Positions 11,505 through 20,739 of a DNA stretch of 64,000 nt are shown piece after piece. This stretch comes from Fratercula arctica (taxonomy: Eukaryota > Chordata > Aves > Charadriiformes > Alcidae), in NCBI GenBank assembly GCA_947846985.1, contig CANTUZ010000005.1:1674001-1738000 (forward strand). Reading direction: 5' to 3'. The translations under genes were made by a program, and so were the position numbers. The notes beneath the pieces are model-generated. The model searched no databases and had not been told where the DNA came from. It worked only from the letters and a program-made list of their open reading frames with translations. The first letter of the stretch is position 1. Each line of letters begins with the position of its first letter.

Positions 11505-11858
11505 AACCAGTTCGTATCACCCGGCACCAAGCCTTGGGTGCCCCAGGACCTCCCTCCCCCTGGCGACGGAGCTGGGGGGACAACGCTGTCCCTTACACCC
11601 TTCTCTTCTCCAAACCTCCAGCCTGGACGTGGCGGATGCCCGACATCGGATGCTCCCACGTGCCCGGGGGTGGCTCAGCCGTGCCCGCTGCCCTGCTGCT
11701 CCCATCCCGGCTGCAGGGACGGGGTGGAGCACGGCGGCCTGACCCTTCCTTGTGCCGAAGACATGAAGGAGGGGGGGGGGGGCAGCACATCGTCACCCCC
11801 AAAACAGGTCCAAAAGGATGCCCGCCCCATCCTGCCTCAGGAGCCTGTGGGGGGGCTC

Positions 11859-11864
11859 AATAAA
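11859..11864 (+). terminator. CHURC1 poly(A) signal
   Basis: AATAAA lies 355 bp after the CHURC1 stop, followed by a GT-rich tgtgatgtgtt stretch typical of a downstream element. Confidence 0.8.
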
Positions 11865-11889
11865 TGTGATGTGTTACAGCTCGGTGGTG

Positions 11890-12490
11890 CAGGCAGGAGC
11901 ACTTTGGGGTGGGTTTCACCCCGCCCTGGGACCCCCATAGCTATCGAAGGGTGTTGGGGCCCAACATGGGGATGAGGGGGGGCTTTTCCCTTCCTGGGAG
12001 CCTGTGGGATTCTGCCCCCCCCCTAGTGGATCTGGCCCTTCCCAGCACCCTGGTGCCCGTCCCACTCCCTGGCGCTCTCCCCAACCCTGCTGAGAAGTGA
12101 CTTAATTATTTTCGCTCCCCCAGGGGCCGCGTGGAGCGTGTGTGGGGGGGTCACTGCCCCCCCCCCCCCCCCCACCCCCCCCAAGGGCGCGTTTCCCTGG
12201 GGTGTGTAACCCAGCCCTGCCCCGCCAGGGGACGCGTGTTTTCTCGGACGGGAAGGAACCCGGTGCCAAAAAAATCCCTCCCCTGGGGTGGGGTGCTGCT
12301 GTTGGCACCCAGCCCCAGCGACACCCGCGGGGAGCTGGGTGCCGCCGGCCTGGCACCGCCCCATCCCTGCGCCACCGTTTTCCTGGATCCGGCGCCCCAC
12401 GGCTCGTCGCTGGCACAAAATTCCGCCACCCCCCCCTCCCTCCCCCCTGCCTCCCCGCCACAAACCACGCGGACACGGGCACGCTCCCTC
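11890..12490. other. CHURC1-GPX2 tail-to-tail spacer
   Basis: GC-rich spacer between the two converging 3' ends. It has a long C tract at about 12158-12182 and a short A run near 12269. I see no gene, RNA or clear repeat family in it. Confidence 0.6.
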
Positions 12491-12497
12491 CGGCTCA

Positions 12498-12503
12498 TTT
12501 ATT
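12498..12503 (-). terminator. GPX2 poly(A) signal
   Basis: AATAAA on the minus strand (tttatt on plus), about 155 bp beyond the GPX2 stop and just past the SECIS. Confidence 0.8.
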
Positions 12504-12534
12504 GCCACCAGCCCGTGCCACCCCCGCGGCTCCA

Positions 12535-12600
12535 TCCCTCTGCCCCCATCGAGCCCCCTCCCCGTGGCGGTTTCGGAGGGGGCTGTCACCCGGCGGAGAG
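12535..12600 (-). promoter_or_regulatory. SECIS element of GPX2
   Basis: This 3' UTR hairpin directs selenocysteine insertion at UGA. On the minus strand GTGAC (12589-12585) and CGATG (12551-12547) form the non-Watson-Crick quartet. Between them AGCCCCCTCC pairs with GGAGGGGGCT as a perfect 10-bp helix, and the 13-nt apical loop begins GAAACC, supplying the conserved A residues. Flanking CTCTCC and GCAGAG segments can form the basal helix. All known SECIS landmarks are present. Confidence 0.88.
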
Positions 12601-12657
12601 CTGGAGCCATCCTGGGGGGGCCGCGGCTGGTGTGGGGGGGACACACTGGAGCCGGCT

Positions 12658-13340
12658 CTACTTGGCCAGCTTGAGGAGCCGCTGGATGTCGGGCTCCAGC
12701 TGGGCGGTGGGCATTCGGGCGCTGTAACGCCGGAAAGGTTCCCCTTCGGGACCCACCAGGAACTTCTCGAAGTTCCAGGAGATGTCGGAACGCCGGACGG
12801 GGCTCCAGGTGATGAAACGGGGGTCGGTCATCAGGTGTTCCGCCTCGTCAGCCGGCGCCGGCAAGTGAGCCTTCAGGTAGGTGAAAACGGGATGCGTGTC
12901 CTGCCCGTTCACCTGGCACTTCTGGAAGAGGGTGAAGTTGGGCTCGAAGCCGCCCCCCGGCCGGACGTGCTTCAGGCTGTTGAGAATCTCCTCGTTGGTG
13001 CCGTTCTCCTGTGGTGGGGAAGGAAAAAAAAATGGGGCCGTGCTGCGTTTTCCCCACCACCACCACCACCACCTTTTCCTTCTTGCCGGCACCGCCGTGG
13101 CCACCGGGGACTTACCTGGTAGCCAAATTGGTTGCAGGGGAAGCCCAGCACCACCAGGCGCCGGGGGTACCGGGTTTGCAGCATGTTGAGCTGGGTGTAA
13201 TCCCGCAGGGTGGTGCCTCAGAGGGACGCCACGTTCTCGATGAGGACCACGCGGCCCCGGAAGACGTTGAAGTCCACCTTCTCCCCTTGCAAGGTGGTGG
13301 CGCTCAGGTCGTAGAAGGACTTGGCGATGGGGACGGTCAT
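12658..13340 (-). CDS. GPX2: Glutathione peroxidase 2, selenoprotein (complete)
   Basis: This cytosolic selenoenzyme of epithelia reduces hydrogen peroxide and organic hydroperoxides with glutathione. There are two exons, 13340-13116 (75 codons) and 13008-12658 (116 codons plus stop), giving 191 residues against 190 in human GPX2. Codon 41 is TGA (13220-13218), exactly where the family has selenocysteine in NVASL-U-GTT. A good SECIS follows in the 3' UTR, so the TGA is recoded and not a lesion. The other catalytic tetrad residues are intact: Gln75, Trp153 and Asn154 (WNFEKF). The signature [11 protein letters not shown] is at residues 65-75. Gene position next to CHURC1 and RAB15 matches human GPX2. 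A standard translation that stops at TGA would split this gene in two. Confidence 0.96.
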
Positions 13341-13405
13341 GGCTGCGGGCGCCCGTCTGCTTCTCCCGCCCGCCCGTCGGCGCACCTTAAGGGCTGCCCG
13401 GCACC

Positions 13406-13454
13406 CACGTGACGGGCCGGCTCCAAAGGTCTCCTGGCCTCGCCGTGACTTGGC
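13406..13454. promoter_or_regulatory. GPX2 upstream E-box and antioxidant response element
   Basis: GTGACTTGGC at 13445-13454 matches the NRF2 core RTGACnnnGC, about 105 bp upstream of the GPX2 ATG. A CACGTG E-box is at 13406-13411. NRF2 control of mammalian GPX2 through such an element is established. Use here is inferred. Confidence 0.55.
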
Positions 13455-13739
13455 AGAAACCGGAGCCGTCCCACCCATCCCACCCCTCGGTACCTTGGGG
13501 AGGGCGCGGGTGGCGCGGGGCCAAGGTGACATCCTACCTGCCTCAATAATTCATGGCGCGGCGCGATGGCTCTGCCCCGCGAGCTGCGGGGCTCCGTCCT
13601 GTCCCCCAGGGCTTGGGAGCAGCCAGGGGAGTCGGGGAATAACGGGACTCCAGGAGATGGGGTGACGTGGAGCCGAAGGGGTGCCCCTGCGCATCTCCTT
13701 CCCTGGGGCTCCCCACAGCCTCCTGTGCTCGCCATCCCG

Positions 13740-14580
13740 GTGCCCACCAGTCCTGGTGGCCCCACTGGTCCCAGTGCCAGCATCCACCCTGGGACCCATC
13801 TGCTGTGGTGCCCACCATGATCCTGGTGCCCACCATGGTCCTGGTGCCCACCCATGCCAGTACCCGGCACCATCCCGGTGCCTGCCACCATCCTGGTGCC
13901 CACTCATCCCAGTGCCTGCCACCACCTTCATCCCAGTGCCCACCACCATCCCAGTGCCCTCCACCTTCATCCCAGTGCTGCCCACCATCCTCCTGGTGCC
14001 CACCCATGCCAGTACCCAGCACCATCCCAGTGCCTGCCACCATCCTGGTGCCCACTCATCCCAGTGCCCGCCACCATCCCAGTGCCCACCACCGTCTTCA
14101 TCCCAGTGCCCACCACCATCCGGGTGTTTGCCACCATCTCAGTGGCCAGCCACCACCTTCATCCCAGTGCCCTCCGCCTTCATCCCCGTGCCTGCCACCA
14201 TCCCGGTGCCCACCCACCCCACTTCCCACCACCATCCTGGCGCTCTCTGCCATCCCAGTGCCCTCCGCCATCCCAGTGCCTGCCACCATCCCAGTGCCCA
14301 CCACCACATTCATCCCAGTGCTCTCCACCATCCCAGTGCCCACCACCACCTTCATCCCAGTGCCTGCCCATGCCAGTGCTCTCCACCACCCCAGTGCCCT
14401 CCACCACCTTCGTCCCAGTGCCCAACACCACCCCAGTGCCTACCACCACTGTCATCCCAGTGCCCTCCACCACCCCAGTGCCCACCCGTCCTGGTGCCCA
14501 CCCATCCCAATGCCCACCAGCACCACCATCCCAGTGCCCACCCATCCTGATGCCCACCCATCCCAGTGCCCACCACCAAT
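13740..14580. repeat. Minisatellite between GPX2 and RAB15
   Basis: Short units of about 15-18 bp of the form catcccagtgcccaccac, with catcctggtgcccactc variants, repeat for 840 bp. They lie upstream of GPX2 and beyond the RAB15 3' end. All frames are largely open on both strands, which is a repeat artefact. Confidence 0.92.
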
Positions 14581-14879
14581 GTGTGTGACCGCGGTGGCCC
14601 TGTCCCTGCCGGGGCCAGCTCCCGGGGTGGTGGGCACGCTGCCCCACAGCCCCGTCCCCCATCCTGGAACGGGGACACCGTCCCCGCGGCCCCGGAGCAC
14701 CCTCAATTATTGATACCCACTCGGGTTGCGGGGGCCGGGCACCGCCGCGGTGGCCGCCCCGCGGCGCCGGGGGGCTCCGCTGGGACACGGCCATGGTGGC
14801 ACCGTGCCACCATGCCCAACCCCCCCCACCCCCCCCCACCATGGCAGCGCATGAGCCACCCGCCACCTCCAGCATCACC

Positions 14880-14885
14880 TTTATT
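14880..14885 (-). terminator. RAB15 poly(A) signal
   Basis: AATAAA on the minus strand, about 340 bp after the RAB15 stop. The segment 14590-14880 beyond it shows no gene. Confidence 0.75.
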
Positions 14886-15221
14886 CTGCAAACCGTGTGT
14901 GTAAAACCGGGGTGGGGGTGGGGGTGGGGGTGTATCCCGTGGGCACAGGGTGGGCACAGAACACCCGCAACACTCCCCCTGACACACACCCGCCCCGCAC
15001 GGGTGCCAGGGTGGGGGGCACCCCCCGCAACGCCTGCCCAGCCCCCTCCCCATCCCCCTGGCGGGGGGGGGGTGTGTGTGTGTCCCGAGTGACCCCGCTG
15101 CTGTCCTCTCCCTCCATCGGGGCTGCACCCATCGTGCTCCCCCCCGCCCCCCCCCCCCCCAAAACCCAGGTTGCGGGGTGAGGGGGGGGTCGGGGGTGGG
15201 GGTGGGGGGGGGGGGCATGCT

Positions 15222-18200
15222 TCAACACCAGCAGGCTCTGGGGCTGTCCTCGCTGCCGGGGGGCTGCTGCTCCTCCTCCTCCAGGCGGGCCAAGGTGGGG
15301 GCGCGGGGGGGGCCCCGCAGCCCCTCCAGCTCTTTGCGATGCGCCTGCAGCACCAGCTCCGTCAGCCGCGTGAAGGACTGCGGGAGAGGGGGGGGTGGGG
15401 GGGTGAGCTGGGGGACCCCCCCCCCCCCACAGCCCCCCTGACCCCCCCACAACCCCCCCCCACCCCCCCCCCTCACCTCCTTGATGTTGAGGTTGCTGCA
15501 GGCGCTGGTCTCGTAGAAGTCCATCCCGTACTCCCTGGCCAGCTGCGGGGCGAGGGGAGGGGGTACGGCGGCAACACCGTGATTTTTGGGGGGGGGGGAG
15601 GGTGTCACCACCACCGCCCCCCCTTCCCCCCCCACCGGCATGGGCACAGGCAGGCATGGACAGATAGACGAGCTGTGAAACCCAGGGGGGGCTGGTGTAG
15701 GGACATCCCTATGCAGGTGTCCCTGGGGGGGGGGCACTGGGGGCTTTAGGGGTACGGGGGGGGGGGGGCCTGGGGGTCCCCAGGGGGGGGACAGAGAGGC
15801 TTAAGAGCAGCCCTTGGGGTGCACAGGCACAATGAGGGCGGGGGGTGTCCCTGGACTCACTGGGGGGTGTGGGAGACTGGGGGGGTGTGTGGGAGACTGG
15901 GGGGGGGGTGTGGGAGACTGGGGGGGTGTGTGGGAGACTGGGGGGGAGTGTGGGAGACTGGGGGGGGGTGTTCCCTGGACTCACTGGGGGGTGTGGGAGG
16001 CCGGGGAGGGTACCTGGACTCACTGGGGGGTGCAGGAGCCCAGTGGGGGGGTCCCTGGACTCACTGGGGGGGTGTGGGAGACTTGGGGGGGTGGTTCCCT
16101 GGACTGACTAGGGGGTGTGGGAGACTCGGGGGGGGGTTGTCCTTGGACACACTGGAGGGTACAGGAGCCCAGGGGGGGTATCCCTGGACTCACTGAGTGG
16201 TGCAGGAACCTGGGGGGGGGGGGGGGGTCCCTGGCTACAGAGACTGCAGGAGGGTGGGGGGGGTCCCTGGCCATGCTCGAGGGGGGGCGGGGGCTGGGGA
16301 TGCTGTGGGTGCAGGGGGTCCCTGGGCACAGGGGGGGCTGCAGGAGGGTTGTCAGGGTCCCTGGGGAGTGCGGGGGGGGGGAGGCTCGGGGGGTCCCTGG
16401 CCATGCTGGGGGTGCAGGGGGGGGCCCTGGCCCCCCCGGGGGGGGTGGGGGGGCACACGCCAGCCCCCGCTCACCTGCAGCCCTTGCTCTTTGGCCACTT
16501 GCCTCTTGTGCTCCTCGTCCGCCTTGTTCCCGATGAGGATCTTCTGGACGCCGTCGGGCGCGTACTGGGGAGGAGGATGGAGGGGGGGGGGCGTGAAGAC
16601 ACCCACCCCACCCCCCCCCCAAAACAGTGGGAGGCCCCCCCCCCCCTCAAGCCCCCTCTTGCACCCCCACCTCGTCCACGTCGCTGGCCCACTTCACGAT
16701 GTGCTGGTAGGAGCGCTCACTGCCGATGTCGTACACCAGGAAGATGCCCTGGGGGAGCGAAGTGGGGGGAGCAGCCATTTACCCCACCCCCCCCCGTGCC
16801 TCAGTTTCCCCCCCCCCCCCGCCATACCTGTGCCCGCCGGTAATACTGCTTGGTGATGGTCTGGTACCGCTCCTGGCCCGCCGTGTCCCTGCAGCCGGGG
16901 AGAGCGGGTCACGCCGCCACCAGTGGCACGAGTTGGTCAGGCCTCAGCGCCCCCCCGCCACCTCTCCCCGGGGCGTGTGGTGGGGGGGGGGAGAGCGGGG
17001 TTCAACCCCCCCCCAAAATCCGCCCCCCCCCCGCCTCCCAGCGCCGGCACTCACTCACCAGATCTGTATCCGCACCTTAATGCCGTCCACTTCGATGGTC
17101 TTCATCTTGAAGTCGACGCCTGGGATGGGGAAGGGGGGGTGGGGGGTGGTTAGGGGGTGTCACGGGTGCTGCCGTCACCGGGGTCCCCCCCCCCCCGGTC
17201 CCCTCCCCCTCTCCTGGCACGCCCCACCCCACGCCGTGCTGCCAAACCGGGTGCCGGGGCTCCCCCGTGCCCAGCCGGTGCCCCGGTAGCAGCCCGGTGC
17301 CAGTGCCAGGCCCTGGTGCTGGGTCACCGGGTGGGTGCTGGCCCCGGCCCCGCTGCCGGGCGGGTGCTCCCGGTGCTCCCGGTTTCACCGTGATGTCGTT
17401 CCCCAGTGCCCCCCCCCAGTTCCCCAGTGCCGCAGCTCCTGGTCCCCCCGGTTTCCCGGTACCGTGGCTCCCCGGTGCTCATGGTTTCCCGGTGCTGCGG
17501 CTGCCCGGTGTTCCCAGTTTCCCATTTCCCCAGTGCTGTGGCTGGCCAGTGCCCCAGTTCCCCACTGCCCCCAGTTTCCCGGTGCCCCGGTGCCGCAGCT
17601 CCCCAGTGCTCCCAGTGCTGCCGGTTCCCCGGTGCCACAGCTTCCCGGTGGCCCTAATTTCCTGGTTTCCCGGTGCCGCGTCTCTCCGGTGCCCAGAGTT
17701 TCCCCGTTCCCCAGTGCTCCCAGTTTCCCGCTGCCGAGGGTGCCCAGTGCTGGGGCTCCCCGGTGCCCCCGGTTTCCCGATTCCCCGGTGCTGCGGCTGC
17801 CCGCTGCTCCCGGCTCCCCTGTTCCCCCGCTTTCCCGATGCTGCGGTTGCCCGGTGCTCCCGGTTCCCCAATGCCACAGCTGCCCAGTTCCCTGGTGCCA
17901 GGGTTTCCCGGTTCCCCGGTGCCCACAGTTTCCCGGTGCTGCGGCTGCCCGGCGCTCCCGGTTCCCCAGTTCCCACGGTTTTTCCCGTTTCCCAGTGCCC
18001 ATGGCTTCCCAATTCCGTGGTTCTCACGGTTCCCCGGTGCCCACGGTTTTCCCGTTCCCCAACTCCCCAGTTCTGCGGTCCTCCCAGTTCCCCGGTACCC
18101 ACGGTTTCCCGGTTCCCCGGTGCCGCGGATGCCCGGTCTCCCGGTGCCTACGGTTTTCCCGTTTCCCGGTGCTCCCTGTTCCCCTGTGCCAGGGCTCCCT

Positions 18201-18977
18201 GGTTCCCTAGTGCTCCCGGTGCCCACGGTTTTCCCGTTCCCTGGTGCTCCCGGTTCGCCGGTGCTGCGGCTGCCCGGTGCTCACGGTTCCCCGGTTCCCT
18301 GATGCTCCCGGTTCCCCGGTGCCCACGGTTTCCCGGTTCCCCGGTTCCCCGGTGCCGCGGCTGCCCGGCGCTCCTGGTTCCCCGGTGCCCACGGTTTCCC
18401 GGCGCCGCGGATGCTCGGAGCTCCCGGTTCCCCGGTGCCTACGGTTTTCTCGTTTCCCGGTGCTCCTGGTTCCCCGGTGCCATGGCTCCTTGGTTCCCTG
18501 GTGCTCCCGGTTCCCCGGTGCCCACGGTTTTCCCGTTCCCTGCTTCTCCCACTTCCCCGGTGCTGTGGCTGCCCGACGCTCCCGGTTCCCCGGCTCCCCA
18601 GTTCCCTGGTGCTCCCGGTTCCCCCGTGCCTACGGTTTTCCTGTTTCCCGGTGCTCCCGGTTCCCCGGTGCCATAGCTCCCTGGTTCCCCGGTGCTCCCG
18701 GTTCCCCGGTGCCGCGGCTGCCCGGCGCTCCCGGTTCCCTGGTGCTCCCAGTTCCTCGGCGCTCGCGGTTCCCCGGTGCCGCTCCTCCCCGCCGTTCCCG
18801 TTTCCCCCCCGCTCCCCGGTGCCCCCCCCCCCTTCCCCCCCGCTCCCCGGTACCGATGGTGGAGATGTGGGCGGGGTGGAACTGGTTGTCGGTGAAGCGG
18901 CAGAGCAGGCAGGTCTTGCCTACGCCCGAGTCCCCCAGCAGCAGCAGCCGGAACAGCACGTCGTACTGCTTGGCCAT
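15222..18977 (-). CDS. RAB15: Ras-related protein Rab-15 (complete)
   Basis: This small GTPase acts in early and recycling endosome traffic. Seven exons are read: 18977-18854, 17119-17059, 16888-16828, 16748-16671, 16564-16475, 15542-15477 and 15377-15222. All are GT/AG and in phase, totalling 211 residues (human 212). Motifs in order: P-loop GDSGVGKT (15-22), switch WDTAGQ (62-67), NKAD (121-124) and the SAC G5 motif (151-153). The C-terminus ACWC gives a Cys-X-Cys pair for double geranylgeranylation by Rab GGTase. The sequence [18 protein letters not shown] and the C-terminal LEEEE stretch identify RAB15 over other Rabs. The divergent partner FNTB starts 4.8 kb away across minisatellite DNA. 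Introns 1 and 5 are themselves largely repeat. No defect seen. Confidence 0.95.
15840..16460. repeat. Minisatellite in RAB15 intron 5
   Basis: Units of the form ggactcactggggggtgtgg and gagactgggggggtgtgtgg repeat between exons 5 and 6. The sense strand of RAB15 is C-rich here. Confidence 0.88.
17390..18850. repeat. 1.5-kb minisatellite filling RAB15 intron 1
   Basis: Irregular 24-27-bp units of the form ggttccccggtgcccacggt / tttcccg cover almost the whole intron right up to exon 1. Long Pro/Ser/Arg/Gly frames exist in several phases on both strands and are artefacts. Confidence 0.9.
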
Positions 18978-19099
18978 GGCGGGCCGGGCCGCCGCCGCCG
19001 CTGCCGCCGCTACCGGGGGCGGCCGGGAGCGCTCACCGCCGCCGCGCCGGGCTGGCAGCGGGGCGGGGCGCGGGGCGGGGGCGGCCGGGGCGAGGGGGG

Positions 19100-20560
19100 G
19101 GGGGGGGGGGGGGCGGCGGGGGATGCACCGGGGGGTGAGGCGGGGAACGAAGGGGGGCGACACTGGGGATGCACCGGGGACACACCGGGGGATGCTCCAG
19201 GGGGGGCACCGGGAGGGGGACGCGGGGGATGCACCGGGGGATGTGCCGGGAGTGATGTGGGGAACGGGGAGGGGGGGGGGGGGGGGAGGGGGGGGGCGAC
19301 GGCGACACCGTGGATACACCGCGGGGGACACCCGGGGATGCTCCAGGGGGGGCACCGGGAGGTGGTCTGGGGCACCGGGAGGGGGCACGGGGCACGCACC
19401 GGGGGGTGATGTGGGGAACGAAGGGGGGCGACACCGGGGATACACCGCGGGGGACACCGGGAGGTGGTCTGGGGCACCGGGGGGGGGGCGGGGGATGCAC
19501 CGGAGGGTGAGGTGAGGAACGTGGGGGGACGACACCGGGGATGCACCGGGGATACACCGGGAGATGCTCCGGGGGGGCACCGGGAGGTGGACACAGGGGA
19601 TGCACCGGGGGATGCTGTGGGGAACGTGGGGGGGCGACACCGGGGGTGTACCGGCGATCCACCGGGGGATGCTCCGGGGGGTGAGGTGGGGAACGGGGGG
19701 GGCCGACACCGGGGATCCACCGGCGATGCTCCGGGGGATGCTCCAGGAGGGGCACCGGGAGGGGGACACGGGGGATGCACCGGGGGGCGATGTGGGGAGG
19801 GGGTGACAGCGGGGGTGTACCGGGGATAAACCCGGGGACGCTCCGGGGGGCGATGTGGGGAATGGCGGGGGTGACACCGGGGATGCACCGGGGGGTGATG
19901 TGGGGAGCGGGGAGGGGGTGACACCGGGGATGCACCGGGGGGTGATGTGGGGAGCGGGGAGGGGGTGACACCGGGGATACACCGCGGGGGACACCGTGAA
20001 GTGGTGTGGACCACCGCGGGGGGGGGATGCGGGGGATGCACCGGGGATACACCGGGGGGCGATGTGGGGAACGGGGGGGGTGACACCGGGGATACACCGG
20101 GGGGCGATGTGGGGAACGGGGGGGGTGACACCGGGGATACACCGGGGGGCGATGTGGGGAACGGGGGGGTGACACCGGGGATACACCGGGGGGCGATGTG
20201 GGGAACGGGGCGGGGTGTGTGTGTGTGACACTGGGGGTGCACAGGGGGGACACCGGGGGGGACACCGGGAGGTGGTCTGGGGCACCGGGAGGGGGGACAT
20301 GGGGGATGCATCGGGGGATGCTGTGAGGAACCGGGGGGGGACACGGGGGATGCACCGGGGGGGACGCCGGGAGGAACCGGGGGGGGACACGGGGGATGCA
20401 CCGGGGGGGACGCCGGGAGGTGCTCTGGGACACCAGGGGACAGGTGTGGCGGATGCAGCGGGGGACACTGTTGGGGACAGCGGGAGATGCTCTGGGGTAT
20501 GGAGGGGACACAGCGGGGGACACACGCCCTGGGGAACATGGGGAAGGGACACCTGGGGAC
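19100..20560. repeat. Minisatellite upstream of RAB15
   Basis: Units of about 30-48 bp of the form gacaccggggatacaccggg and ggcgatgtggggaacggg, with a run of almost perfect copies at 20050-20210. It begins within about 130 bp of the RAB15 ATG. Minus-strand frames of 600-780 codons run through it because the unit lacks stops. Confidence 0.92.
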
Positions 20561-20739
20561 ACACCAGGGACCCCCCCACGGAGAGAGTGGGGGACAGGAG
20601 GGCGCAGCAGGGGACAGCGGGGTGACAGACGGAGCCGCACCCGGGGACCCCACAGAGGGATGGGGGGGGGCACCCAGGGGACAGCGGGATGTCCCCGGGG
20701 CCGGGGGGACCCGGAGCGGGGCGATGATGCCACCAACTG

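Noticed and set aside
13218..13220. Premature stop in GPX2
   Set aside because: It is the family selenocysteine position and a complete SECIS follows.
13660..14713. Long plus-strand frames in the GPX2-RAB15 gap
   Set aside because: A 15-18-bp repeat that lacks stops; His/Pro/Ser repeats with no domain and no splice context.
17267..19515. Plus-strand frames of about 420-470 codons antisense to RAB15
   Set aside because: Produced by the RAB15 intron 1 repeat and the upstream array.
20040..20215. CRISPR-like regular direct repeats
   Set aside because: Copies are head-to-tail with no unique spacers, in a vertebrate locus. It is a minisatellite.
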